A DNA stretch of 64,000 nt, taken from contig JAOTVR010000005.1 in assembly GCA_029863305.1 (NCBI GenBank), forward strand, positions 1 through 64,000, given 5' to 3'. The stretch is from Gammaproteobacteria bacterium. Its GTDB lineage: Bacteria > Pseudomonadota > Gammaproteobacteria > Steroidobacterales > Woeseiaceae. Shown here piece by piece: positions 44,505-52,104 of this stretch. Position 1 is the stretch's first letter. The number at the start of each line of letters is the position of its first letter. The notes under the pieces are model-generated. The model saw nothing but the letters and a program-made list of their open reading frames with translations, did no database searches and had not been told where the DNA came from. The position numbers and the translations under genes are program-made.

Positions 44505-45157
44505 TACTGCTCTCCTTGCCCCATGCGATAGCGGAGGTCTGTTACCCACATCGAAGCCTCGTCATCGATCGGCACTGTCGCGAGATAAGCTTCGTAATTA
44601 GCCAGCGCGCAGTCCAGATCACCGAGGTACAGATCACACAAGACCGCAAGATTGCGTCGCGCGTAGTGGTAGCCTGGATAGACAGACAGCGCAGCCTCGT
44701 AACTACGCCGCGCTGCATCAAAGCGACCGGTCTTGCGGTACACAATACCCAGCTCGTTGTGCGCGATGGGATGTTCCGGATTCGATTCAAGGGCGAGCAG
44801 CAGGTTGCGTTCTGCAGCATCGAGATTACCTGCGACATGGTAGGCAATACCGAGATCGATTCTTGGTGCACTCAAATCAGGTGCCGCCTCGATGACCGCC
44901 TCCAACTTCTGAATACCTGGCTCGACCTCACCCTGTTCGAGTAACTTCAAGGCCTGATCGTAATCAACGCGAATATTGCTGCTCACGCGTGCCTCTTCCG
45001 TGATCGTAAAACCGACCGCCTCCTGAATTTCGATTTTGGCGGCAGGCGTACGCGATGACTCTGTTGTGGTGCATGCAGCAATTACGATCGCCGCAAGCGG
45101 CAATACCGCGACGCGGATTGCTGATGGACGATAACGATTTGCATTGGCTGCGTGCAT
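44504..45157 (-). CDS. TPR lipoprotein (GltE-like candidate)
   Basis: A 217-residue protein with lipobox signal (LAAIVIAAC, Cys about 29). About four TPR units follow: DYDQALKLLEQGEVEPGIQKLE, PDLSAPRIDLGIAYHVAGNLDAAERNLLLALESNP, HPIAHNELGIVYRKTGRFDAARRSYEAALSVYP and YHYARRNLAVLCDLYLGDLDCALANYEAYL. It is probably anchored in the outer membrane facing the periplasm and works as a scaffold. Small TPR lipoproteins of this kind (GltE, NfsE) belong to the Myxococcus Glt and Nfs complexes. It lies 17 bp after the large TPR lipoprotein gene. Confidence 0.85.
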   Translation of the reverse strand: MHAANANRYRPSAIRVAVLPLAAIVIAACTTTESSRTPAAKIEIQEAVGFTITEEARVSSNIRVDYDQALKLLEQGEVEPGIQKLEAVIEAAPDLSAPRIDLGIAYHVAGNLDAAERNLLLALESNPEHPIAHNELGIVYRKTGRFDAARRSYEAALSVYPGYHYARRNLAVLCDLYLGDLDCALANYEAYLATVPIDDEASMWVTDLRYRMGQGEQ

Positions 45158-45174
45158 GATAAGACCCTCGGCGG

Positions 45175-48100
45175 CTAGTCCTGCCTGCTTTCCGAACCCG
45201 CGGATAATTGCACGGCGGCTTCCGTTATCGCTGCCGAATCGTCTGACTCGGCGGCGTCGACGTTATCCTGCTCCTCGATTCCGAGTGGCGCAGCGATCGG
45301 CATCCGGTAGGCATACGTGTCGATCGATCGCAGAAACCCACCGCTGATCTCATTCTTGGCATATCGTCCCGGCATCAGAACCGCCAGCTGGTCGAGACTC
45401 TTTTGCACCCAGGGGTTATAAATACCGCCAGCGAGTAACTCGAAGTTTTCCTCGTGAACATCGATGGCCCGTTCCTCGAACGGATACGCTTCCTCTTCGA
45501 TCACCAGCTCGTAGTCAACCTTTTCGGCTTCGCTCAGACCGGACGGACGCTCCGACTCCATCAAAGCCGTGCTGAATTCCATGTAGATCTCGGCAATATA
45601 GAAAGTCGCAGCTGCCGTGACCTCAGCGACTTCGTAGGCGACGAGATTTTCGAAAGCCTCCATCGCCGCATCCATTCGCTGCTGTTTATCTGCCAGGCTT
45701 TGCTCGAAGGGCTGGACCAGCCTGAGGCCCGCGAAGTGCTCGTAGCCCAGCTCCGCGAGTACCAGCGCAGCTTTCGCTGCAAGATATCTGCTGCGGTCCG
45801 TCCGCCCGTCTCCGGCCTCAGAATCCGCGGCGACGATTTCGTTCAGTTGCTCGTGATATCGCGTGTAGTCGAGTTCGGCTTTGAATATCTCGGCGAGTCG
45901 GGTTCGGGTTTGCATCGCGATATCAAGCGGTCGCGGATACTCGCTGACGTAGCGTTCGTACACACGAATCGCGTCGCTCAGAACGCTAACCTCGTCGTAC
46001 AGCTCCCCTGCGGTGAGCAGTGCCTCACGACTCAGCACAGGATCTGTTGCCTCGGCGGCGATTCGCTCGTGCTCGGCCGCAGATCGTGCAACCTGCCCGT
46101 CCTCGCGATAGACGAAAGCCAGCTGTTTCGTTGCCTCGGCGCGCAGTTCGTGTTCCGGGTGCGACAGCCGAAATTCTTCGAGCACCCCGGACGCCAGTGC
46201 CCAGTCCTGAAGCTTGATCAAAGCGGCCGCGGCATCGTATTCAGCCGACGTACGAATATCCGACGTTGGGGCGACATCCTTGATTCGCAGGAAGTGTTCG
46301 GCGGCCGCGCGATAGTCCTCCAGGAGGTTGGCCTGCTCTCCTTGTTTGTAAATAGCCGCAGCCAGCCCATCGACGACCGCGGCCCGTGATTCGTCATCGT
46401 CTGACGTAAGCGCCAGCACATTCATGTAGGCATGCTCTGCATTCTGGTAATCGGCAATATCGATCGACGAATGTGCGATGACGGCCCAGGCCGAACGCAA
46501 TAACGCAGTATCCGTTCCGGGATACCGGTCGATGAGTTTCTGCGCCGATGCTATTGCGGCCTCGAAGTCTTTCATCTCGTAAAGGTCGTCGGCGGCCGCC
46601 CCAAGAACGACCGGCGCCTGCTCATGGTCCGCAAAGGTGTCGGCGAATCTGAGCGAACTCCTGACCGTCGATTTCTTGACCTCGAGCCGACGCGCCCCGG
46701 TTGCCTGTTCGAGATCCTGCCGATGTGCAAAAACGGCAGCATAGCCCGCAGCCGAGGCCTGCTCATGTTGCTCGTACTCGTATGCTGTTCGCTCATATTC
46801 GACAGCTGCCTCGCCAAAATCCTTATTCTCCAACAGTAAATCGGCGAGTTGATAATTAACCTGCGGCGACTGCTCATCCCTGGGAAATGAATACAAGAAC
46901 TGGCGGTACCAGCGTTGCGACTCAAAGAAGTTCGCCGCCTGATCGTCAACGAGGTTTACGTTTTGGTAAAGCGCGTGATAGTGGCCGGCCAGATCTGTCA
47001 GATTCGTCTTGAGAAACCCGACGACCTCCCCGGTTTCGTCAACATCGAAGTAATTCCAATAGTCCGCATCCAGCGCATAGTTCAGCGCGAACTCCTTTTT
47101 TGCCTCGACGACGAGCAGCGGGAACCCGGCCTCGCCGAATATTTCGACCACACGCATACTGAAATGCGGAGCAACCTTGTGGAACGGATTGAGTCGGACG
47201 AAGGATTTGTACACCGACGCCGCGTCGTCATAGCGAAGCTTGCCAAAGTAGAATTCTCCCAGATTGCCGTAGATCTTGTCGGCATAGCTGCGGTGACCGT
47301 TAGCCGAAAAGTACTCGTCCACGACTTCGGCGCCGCCGATATTCGAGAAACTGAGGCTGATTACGCGAAAAGTGTCCGCTACCCGGTGTTCATCGTTTTC
47401 TGCATAATCCTCATCGAAGTCGTAGCCAATCGACAATCGGTAGTCGAGCATGGCCATATAATTGTGCAGCGCCTCTACATACATGCTCTGCTTGTACAGT
47501 GTCCACCCGAGCTTATATAAGGCCAGTTCAAAATAGGATGAGGTGCTGCCCATCCTGATGATTGCGCCGTAGGCGTCTTCAGCGTCGAGGAATTTTTTCC
47601 GCACGAAGAAATACTCGCCTCGCCGGAACTGAACCTCGTCGACGTAATTCGAGTATGGGTACTCGGCCACAAGGCGATCCATTACAACCATGGCATCATC
47701 AGGCTGCCCGATCTCATCGTACGCACGTGACATCTGGTAAAGTACTTTGTCGTTGCGTTCGTAGTTCGGATACTTCTCGAGTATTTGTCGATAGGTCTTG
47801 ATTGCTTCGCGTGGTCCGGTCGGGACGGCACCGTTGCCCGCCTCCGGCAGCTGCACGTCGAACTGCGTCTTGGTCGACAGTAGTTCTTCCCGTCCCGTCG
47901 CCCGCCTTTCGAAATCCTGATCGGACTCCGACGGTTCGACCGGCCCGGTCGTTTCTGCTCCGGTCACAGTCGCCGCGGATTGCTGTGCGGCTTCCGGCGC
48001 CGCCATCTCGACGATGTCCCCGCTGCCGAGCACACCGTAAGCCTGCTCGATCTGCAAGTCGGCAAGACGTCGCATTGCCTCGGGCGTTCGCGCGCTTTCC

Positions 48101-48285
48101 GACGTCTCTTCCAGATAGCGGCGATAACTTTGTGCCGCACGATCGAGGCTGTCTTCGAGGTATACCTCTTCGACGTCCGCCGTGACATCCTGTAGTTCGG
48201 CGAGCGTGCCCTGGGGACTCGTCGTTGCACAACCACTGGCCGCCAGACAGGCAACGGCGATGATGACGTTGCGCTGCCGCATCAC
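45175..48285 (-). CDS. Large TPR lipoprotein (GltD/AgmU-like candidate)
   Basis: A 1036-residue protein with a lipoprotein signal (VIIAVACLAASGC, Cys about 19) and then almost entirely helical repeats of TPR/YbgF type. Typical units: AIKTYRQILEKYPNYERNDKVLYQMSRAYDEIGQPDDAMVVMDRLVAEYPYS, LDAEDAYGAIIRMG, EAAVEYERTAYEYEQHEQASAAGYAAVF and AIASAQKLIDRYPGTDTALLR. An acidic linker rich in T, E and S lies near residues 90-150. Size and repeat type resemble AgmU/GltD (about 1200 residues) of the Myxococcus gliding machine, a periplasmic TPR scaffold. Start overlaps the preceding stop by 4 bp. Homology to GltD itself needs a profile comparison; the TPR content alone is weak evidence. Confidence 0.85.
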   Translation of the reverse strand: MMRQRNVIIAVACLAASGCATTSPQGTLAELQDVTADVEEVYLEDSLDRAAQSYRRYLEETSESARTPEAMRRLADLQIEQAYGVLGSGDIVEMAAPEAAQQSAATVTGAETTGPVEPSESDQDFERRATGREELLSTKTQFDVQLPEAGNGAVPTGPREAIKTYRQILEKYPNYERNDKVLYQMSRAYDEIGQPDDAMVVMDRLVAEYPYSNYVDEVQFRRGEYFFVRKKFLDAEDAYGAIIRMGSTSSYFELALYKLGWTLYKQSMYVEALHNYMAMLDYRLSIGYDFDEDYAENDEHRVADTFRVISLSFSNIGGAEVVDEYFSANGHRSYADKIYGNLGEFYFGKLRYDDAASVYKSFVRLNPFHKVAPHFSMRVVEIFGEAGFPLLVVEAKKEFALNYALDADYWNYFDVDETGEVVGFLKTNLTDLAGHYHALYQNVNLVDDQAANFFESQRWYRQFLYSFPRDEQSPQVNYQLADLLLENKDFGEAAVEYERTAYEYEQHEQASAAGYAAVFAHRQDLEQATGARRLEVKKSTVRSSLRFADTFADHEQAPVVLGAAADDLYEMKDFEAAIASAQKLIDRYPGTDTALLRSAWAVIAHSSIDIADYQNAEHAYMNVLALTSDDDESRAAVVDGLAAAIYKQGEQANLLEDYRAAAEHFLRIKDVAPTSDIRTSAEYDAAAALIKLQDWALASGVLEEFRLSHPEHELRAEATKQLAFVYREDGQVARSAAEHERIAAEATDPVLSREALLTAGELYDEVSVLSDAIRVYERYVSEYPRPLDIAMQTRTRLAEIFKAELDYTRYHEQLNEIVAADSEAGDGRTDRSRYLAAKAALVLAELGYEHFAGLRLVQPFEQSLADKQQRMDAAMEAFENLVAYEVAEVTAAATFYIAEIYMEFSTALMESERPSGLSEAEKVDYELVIEEEAYPFEERAIDVHEENFELLAGGIYNPWVQKSLDQLAVLMPGRYAKNEISGGFLRSIDTYAYRMPIAAPLGIEEQDNVDAAESDDSAAITEAAVQLSAGSESRQD

Positions 48286-50165
48286 TGTTCGCCCACTTTG
48301 GCCTGGGCCTGGGTCGCGCGGTCGTAACTGTCGGCCAGTGCGAACCGCGCCTTGTCCCTGTAATTCTCGAGTCGCCCGCGTCGCGCAATCAACTCTTCGA
48401 TGGCCACGACCTCCAGCAGGTGTCCCTGACGGGCCATGAGCCGGTCGATCTTCTCGACGGCCATCTGTGCATGAGCGCGTAGCCGCTTGATCGGCTTCTC
48501 ATAACCCACAAAGCTGTGCGTCGCGGCCTGCCGGGCACGCACGTATTGATCGTATTTATCCTGCAGGATTGCCATGGCACTGTCGAGGCCACGCAGGTTC
48601 TCGTCGAATTTTGTCAGGCGATCGTGAAACTCGGTCTCGAGCGTCCATGTCAGCAGACCCTTGAGGCGCGCCAGTCGCCTTTTCGAGGACTCCGCAGCCG
48701 GCGAGCTCAGGCCATGCAACTGCGTTTCGATTTGCTCGATCCGCCGCATAATGGCCTGCTCTTCGCGCGTCGCGAGAAACTTCGGTTGTGGTTTGGTGAG
48801 CATGTCGTCACGGCGTTGCACGAGCATTTTGTGTTGCTCGATACGCAAGCGCATTCTCGAATCCAACTCGCGAAATTCTGTGTCCACATCCGGCAGGAGC
48901 GGCTCGTAATGAGCGTGGCGGATGTCCACCATTTCATCGAAGGAGTCGAAACTGCCGTTCCAGGCGATCAGCTTGCGGCGCAGGTCCGCAAGATCCAGGT
49001 AATTCTGCAAGCCGGTCTGAAAATCGTGCGATGCGAGCAATTGCATCAGGTAGTACGTTTCCGGTGTTTCGGGCAGAGCGCGCAGGCGAATAACCCAATC
49101 CTTGTCCTTGCGGATTTCCTCTCGGATCAATGCCTCCAGGAACTTGCCTTCCCGGATGCTCTCGATCGAAGCATTGAGCTTGTCGACTTCGGCTCCGAAT
49201 GAATCCAGCGCGCGTCCGTAGAATACTGCCGCGCGGCCGTGCACGTTCAGTTTGCCGTAGGCATACGGCAACGCGAGCATCGCCTCCTGCGTGGCCCGAT
49301 CCGTAACTTCACGGTCGGCCAGTATCTTCCACGGAACCACAGCTCTTTCGAAGTTGTCGATCGACAGGTTGGCCCAACCCGAACTCAGCAGCGCCTGGTT
49401 GGAGAACGGACCGTCGAGACGTACGCGATTCAGAAACGGGACGGCTTTGTCGTATTCGCCGTCCTCGAGAAAGATTGTCCCGAGTACGAGATTTGATTTG
49501 TCACGAATTGCCATTTCGGCCGGATCATCTGTCGTGACCTGTCCGGCTCTCTCCAGTTGTTCAAGCGCTGCCTGCCGCTGATTGTCCTGCAGATAGGCGA
49601 TGCCGAGATTGTAAGCCGCGAAAGCACCAAAACTGTCCGAACCCTGCAAGCCCTTGAGAACGTCAATCGAGTCCGCCGCACGCCCCTCTGCCAGATAGAT
49701 ATTCGCCCGCAGGAATTCGATATCGTCGCGAATCGATGCAGGTATTTTGCCATCGATACGGCCGAGTGCTCGCAGCGCGTCCGTGATCTGGTTCTTTTGA
49801 AAGTGGATTCGGGCCAGTCTGTACGCCGCATCGTTGCGCACGACTTCATCGACGGCGCCTTCGAGAACAGCCTTGATCGCACGACCTGCGCGATGGTGCA
49901 TTCGATAACGCAGCTCGAAATCGCCAAGCGAGAATTCGGCGTCGTCGATATGATAATAGAGAGTGTCGAGTTCGGGCTCGTCGATCTCGTCGTACTGTTT
50001 GACTTCGGTATCAAGCCGTTCGAGGGCCTCGAAGAATTGCCCCTGGTGTGCATAGTAAAGCGCTTCGCCGAAGTACAAATCCTTCAGATCTTCACCTCGA
50101 CTTGGACTCGTTGCCAGACCAACAGACAGCAGCAGCCCGATCACACACAGCGGTGCCCGGCCCAT
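48282..50165 (-). CDS. Secreted TPR/coiled-coil protein (GltC-like candidate)
   Basis: A 627-residue exported protein (signal CVIGLLLSVGLATSPSRG). Residues 25-330 contain TPR-like helical pairs (GEALYYAHQGQFFEALERLDTEVKQYDE, AAYNLGIAYLQDNQRQAALEQLERAGQVTTDDP, LVLGTIFLEDGEYDKAVPFLNRVRLDGPF). The C-terminal half (about 400-627) is a long charged helical region likely to form coiled coil (EQAIMRRIEQIETQLHGLS, LRAHAQMAVEKIDRLMARQGHLLEVVAIEELIARRGRLENYRDKAR). Length matches GltC-type periplasmic TPR proteins. It starts 3 bp after the small coiled-coil gene's stop and overlaps the next gene by 4 bp. Confidence 0.82.
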   Translation of the reverse strand: MGRAPLCVIGLLLSVGLATSPSRGEDLKDLYFGEALYYAHQGQFFEALERLDTEVKQYDEIDEPELDTLYYHIDDAEFSLGDFELRYRMHHRAGRAIKAVLEGAVDEVVRNDAAYRLARIHFQKNQITDALRALGRIDGKIPASIRDDIEFLRANIYLAEGRAADSIDVLKGLQGSDSFGAFAAYNLGIAYLQDNQRQAALEQLERAGQVTTDDPAEMAIRDKSNLVLGTIFLEDGEYDKAVPFLNRVRLDGPFSNQALLSSGWANLSIDNFERAVVPWKILADREVTDRATQEAMLALPYAYGKLNVHGRAAVFYGRALDSFGAEVDKLNASIESIREGKFLEALIREEIRKDKDWVIRLRALPETPETYYLMQLLASHDFQTGLQNYLDLADLRRKLIAWNGSFDSFDEMVDIRHAHYEPLLPDVDTEFRELDSRMRLRIEQHKMLVQRRDDMLTKPQPKFLATREEQAIMRRIEQIETQLHGLSSPAAESSKRRLARLKGLLTWTLETEFHDRLTKFDENLRGLDSAMAILQDKYDQYVRARQAATHSFVGYEKPIKRLRAHAQMAVEKIDRLMARQGHLLEVVAIEELIARRGRLENYRDKARFALADSYDRATQAQAKVGEQ

Positions 50166-50168
50166 GGT

Positions 50169-50699
50169 CTACCAGTCTCCGACCTGAATTCCGCTCGCTC
50201 CGAGACCGGGCCCGGCCAGGGTGATGCCAAGCGCTTTTGGCTTGACACCCTTGGCAAAACCAAAAGTGTCCGACAGGCTGAAGTCCTTGCCGCTCTTCAG
50301 CTTGCCCATCATGGTGACGCGCAGTTCGTGGTCGCCGGTGACGATGTTGCCGGTATAGACACGCTGCACGCCGCCTTTTTGCAGCGCCTCCAGTTCCTGA
50401 AAACTGTAGATGTGGTGGGTGGCCATTTCTCCGTTAATCTCGATCTGTAGCGCATCGAGCCGAAATGCCTCATCCTCGGCCATCGAGACGAAAACCGCGA
50501 TTTGCGTGTTCGATGGGTACAGTAATCGTTCTTCGAGATTGCTGAGCTCCGACGCGATATTCAGTACGTCGGATTTGATTTCCTGAACCTGGCCATCGAG
50601 GCTGCGCAGCTCGTCGCCGGATATGTCCTGCGCGCTGCCGGGGGCTGCCAGGCCCGCGGCCAACAGCGCGAGCACGAACGTACGTATCGGTGTCGACAT
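50169..50699 (-). CDS. Secreted coiled-coil/beta protein of unknown function, first gene of the envelope cluster
   Basis: A 176-residue exported protein: signal FVLALLAAGLAAPGSAQD, then a heptad-like segment (LDGQVQEIKSDVLNIASELSNLEERLLYP), then a beta-rich domain with QIAVFVSMAEDEAFRLDALQIEING and HELRVTMMGKLKSGKDFSLSDTFGFAKG, ending GASGIQVGDW. The C-terminal part looks like a small beta-sandwich. I do not recognise the family. ATG 50699 is taken as start with AGGGA about 8 bp upstream; a TTG 6 bp earlier is in frame. A perfect 7-bp inverted repeat lies just upstream. It is translated 3 bp before the TPR/coiled-coil gene and should be a periplasmic partner of it. Confidence 0.75.
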   Translation of the reverse strand: MSTPIRTFVLALLAAGLAAPGSAQDISGDELRSLDGQVQEIKSDVLNIASELSNLEERLLYPSNTQIAVFVSMAEDEAFRLDALQIEINGEMATHHIYSFQELEALQKGGVQRVYTGNIVTGDHELRVTMMGKLKSGKDFSLSDTFGFAKGVKPKALGITLAGPGLGASGIQVGDW

Positions 50700-50715
50700 C
50701 TCCAAAGTCCCTTTA

Positions 50716-50738
50716 ATTTACATAATCCATTTGTAAAT
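50716..50738. promoter_or_regulatory. Inverted repeat upstream of the envelope cluster (candidate operator)
   Basis: ATTTACA and TGTAAAT, perfect 7-bp arms with a 9-bp spacer (23 bp in all), 17-39 bp upstream of ATG 50699 in the divergent region to the winged-helix-like membrane protein gene at 50871. The AT-rich arms and two-turn spacing suit a dimeric regulator. It may also overlap the promoter: on the minus strand TTGCCG is followed after 16 bp by TATGTA. Confidence 0.4.
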
Positions 50739-50870
50739 GCCGGCAAGGCTAAACCTCGCGGCAGCGCTGCGGGCAATCGATAGTGTTGAGGAATTGACTT
50801 GCTTTATCTGTGAACTGCGACACAAATCCACGGCACTGCAGAATCATAGTATTCGGCGTGGAACAGGATC

Positions 50871-51497
50871 GTGCCGTTGAATGCAATCTTTCAGGAAGTT
50901 GGAACTACCATTTACGACGCCTTCGTATGGCCCGGTAATTTCCTTCTGTCAGAGCTTGTCGGACTTGCTCCGCATCTGGCGGCGGATCTCGGGCTTGTCG
51001 ATCCGCAGCGCTCAGCCGTGCTGCTGGCATTTGTCTCACTCGCGGCCTGGACATTGTTGATCCTGGTTGTTCTGAAAATCGTCAAGCTACTGCAAGGCTT
51101 CGTCAGAATCGTCAATTCAACGCTGCGGATTATCGTCTTTCGCATCTCATTGGTGCTGGCAAATGCGAAGACGAGGCTCGTGTGCAAACTTCGGCAGTTG
51201 ATTCCGCGTCGATCACAAGATGCTGCTGCCCTTCTGGAGGTGGAGCTCGACGACCGCGACATGGCGGTGCTGCGATCTGCCGCGGCGCGCGGACCCGGAT
51301 TTACAACCTCCGCACCCGAATTGGCTGAACAATTACCACTGCGGCCAGCTCAGATCCAGCGGAGCCTCGACCGCTTGAGAGGAAACAAAATGCTCGAGTA
51401 CGTCATCGGCTCGACCGACGGCTTCGACAATTATCGTGTCAGCCAAATGGGCACGGCGTTTGTCCTGAACTGGGAGCGTCAGGCGCGCAAACCGTAA
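50871..51497 (+). CDS. Membrane protein with C-terminal winged-helix-like domain
   Basis: A 208-residue protein with a GTG start preceded by AGGA. A hydrophobic helix lies around 47-75 (SAVLLAFVSLAAWTLLILVVLKIVKLL), and a second amphipathic stretch around 82-100 (TLRIIVFRISLVLANAK) may lie on or cross the membrane. The C-terminal 85 residues resemble a winged helix-turn-helix: LDDRDMAVLRSAAARGPGFTTSAPELAEQLPLRPAQIQRSLDRLRGNKMLEYV, then a wing-like YRVSQMGTAFVLNW. This suggests a membrane-anchored regulator or a protein-interaction domain of wHTH fold. It is transcribed divergently from the 22-kb envelope cluster and could control it, but this is inference. Confidence 0.68.
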   Translation: MPLNAIFQEVGTTIYDAFVWPGNFLLSELVGLAPHLAADLGLVDPQRSAVLLAFVSLAAWTLLILVVLKIVKLLQGFVRIVNSTLRIIVFRISLVLANAKTRLVCKLRQLIPRRSQDAAALLEVELDDRDMAVLRSAAARGPGFTTSAPELAEQLPLRPAQIQRSLDRLRGNKMLEYVIGSTDGFDNYRVSQMGTAFVLNWERQARKP

Positions 51498-51525
51498 TTT
51501 CCCGGTCATTCGATCCTGTTACTCC

Positions 51526-51531
51526 TATAAT
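51526..51531 (+). promoter_or_regulatory. Perfect -10 element upstream of the 51615 gene
   Basis: TATAAT, 84 bp upstream of the ATG at 51615. The -35 region at 17 bp spacing (CGGTCA) is poor. A GAGGAG ribosome site precedes ATG 51615 by about 7 bp. Confidence 0.4.
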
Positions 51532-51614
51532 CTGTCTGTCGGATCGCGCGTGCTACGTATCCGCGCAACAATGACCCAACAAAAGACCCGTAATTAATGA
51601 TTGAGGAGTAGACC

Positions 51615-52067
51615 ATGAAGTCACGACTTGTAGCTGTTCTAGGCATTATTCTGCTGGCGACACTGGGTAGCAATTCTGTATCGGCGCAAGACCACGAGCG
51701 CAACTGGGAGACCGGCAACATTGTCCAGGTAACGAACGTCCACATAAAGGACGGTATGTTCAACGCCTACATTAATGATTTGAATAATGTCTGGCGTAAA
51801 TTCCTTGACGAGCAAATGAAAGACGGATCGGTCATCGATTATGGCGTCTACTCGAACCCGAATTCGCGCAGAGGCGAGCCTGATCTCATCCTGACCGTAA
51901 CCTACGCCAACTGGGCCGCATTCGATCGTGGCGTCGAGTACTTCGAGGAAATCGGATCCAGGGTCCTTGGCTCGCCGGAAGACATGCGAAAGGCCAATAT
52001 CGATCGCGGCGAATTACGCGAGATTGGTAGCACCACGGTTCTCCAGGAAATAAAATTCAGGGACTGA
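51615..52067 (+). CDS. Small secreted protein, possibly ferredoxin-like (ABM/NIPSNAP-like) fold
   Basis: A 150-residue exported protein with signal LVAVLGIILLATLGSNSVSAQD. The mature part has VQVTNVHIKDGMFNAYINDLNNVWRKFLDEQMKDGSVIDYGVYSN, then DLILTVTYANWAAFDRGVEYFEEIG and a final strand TVLQEIKFRD. This alternation of strand, long helix and strands is like the dimeric alpha-beta-barrel (antibiotic biosynthesis monooxygenase/NIPSNAP) fold, though no catalytic motif is visible. A TATAAT box and strong ribosome site suggest good expression. It is followed after 37 bp by the nucleotidase-like lipoprotein gene. Function unknown. Confidence 0.72.
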   Translation: MKSRLVAVLGIILLATLGSNSVSAQDHERNWETGNIVQVTNVHIKDGMFNAYINDLNNVWRKFLDEQMKDGSVIDYGVYSNPNSRRGEPDLILTVTYANWAAFDRGVEYFEEIGSRVLGSPEDMRKANIDRGELREIGSTTVLQEIKFRD

Positions 52068-52104
52068 TGACTCAGAGATCGCCTATCGTATGGAGTAGCG
52101 CGCT

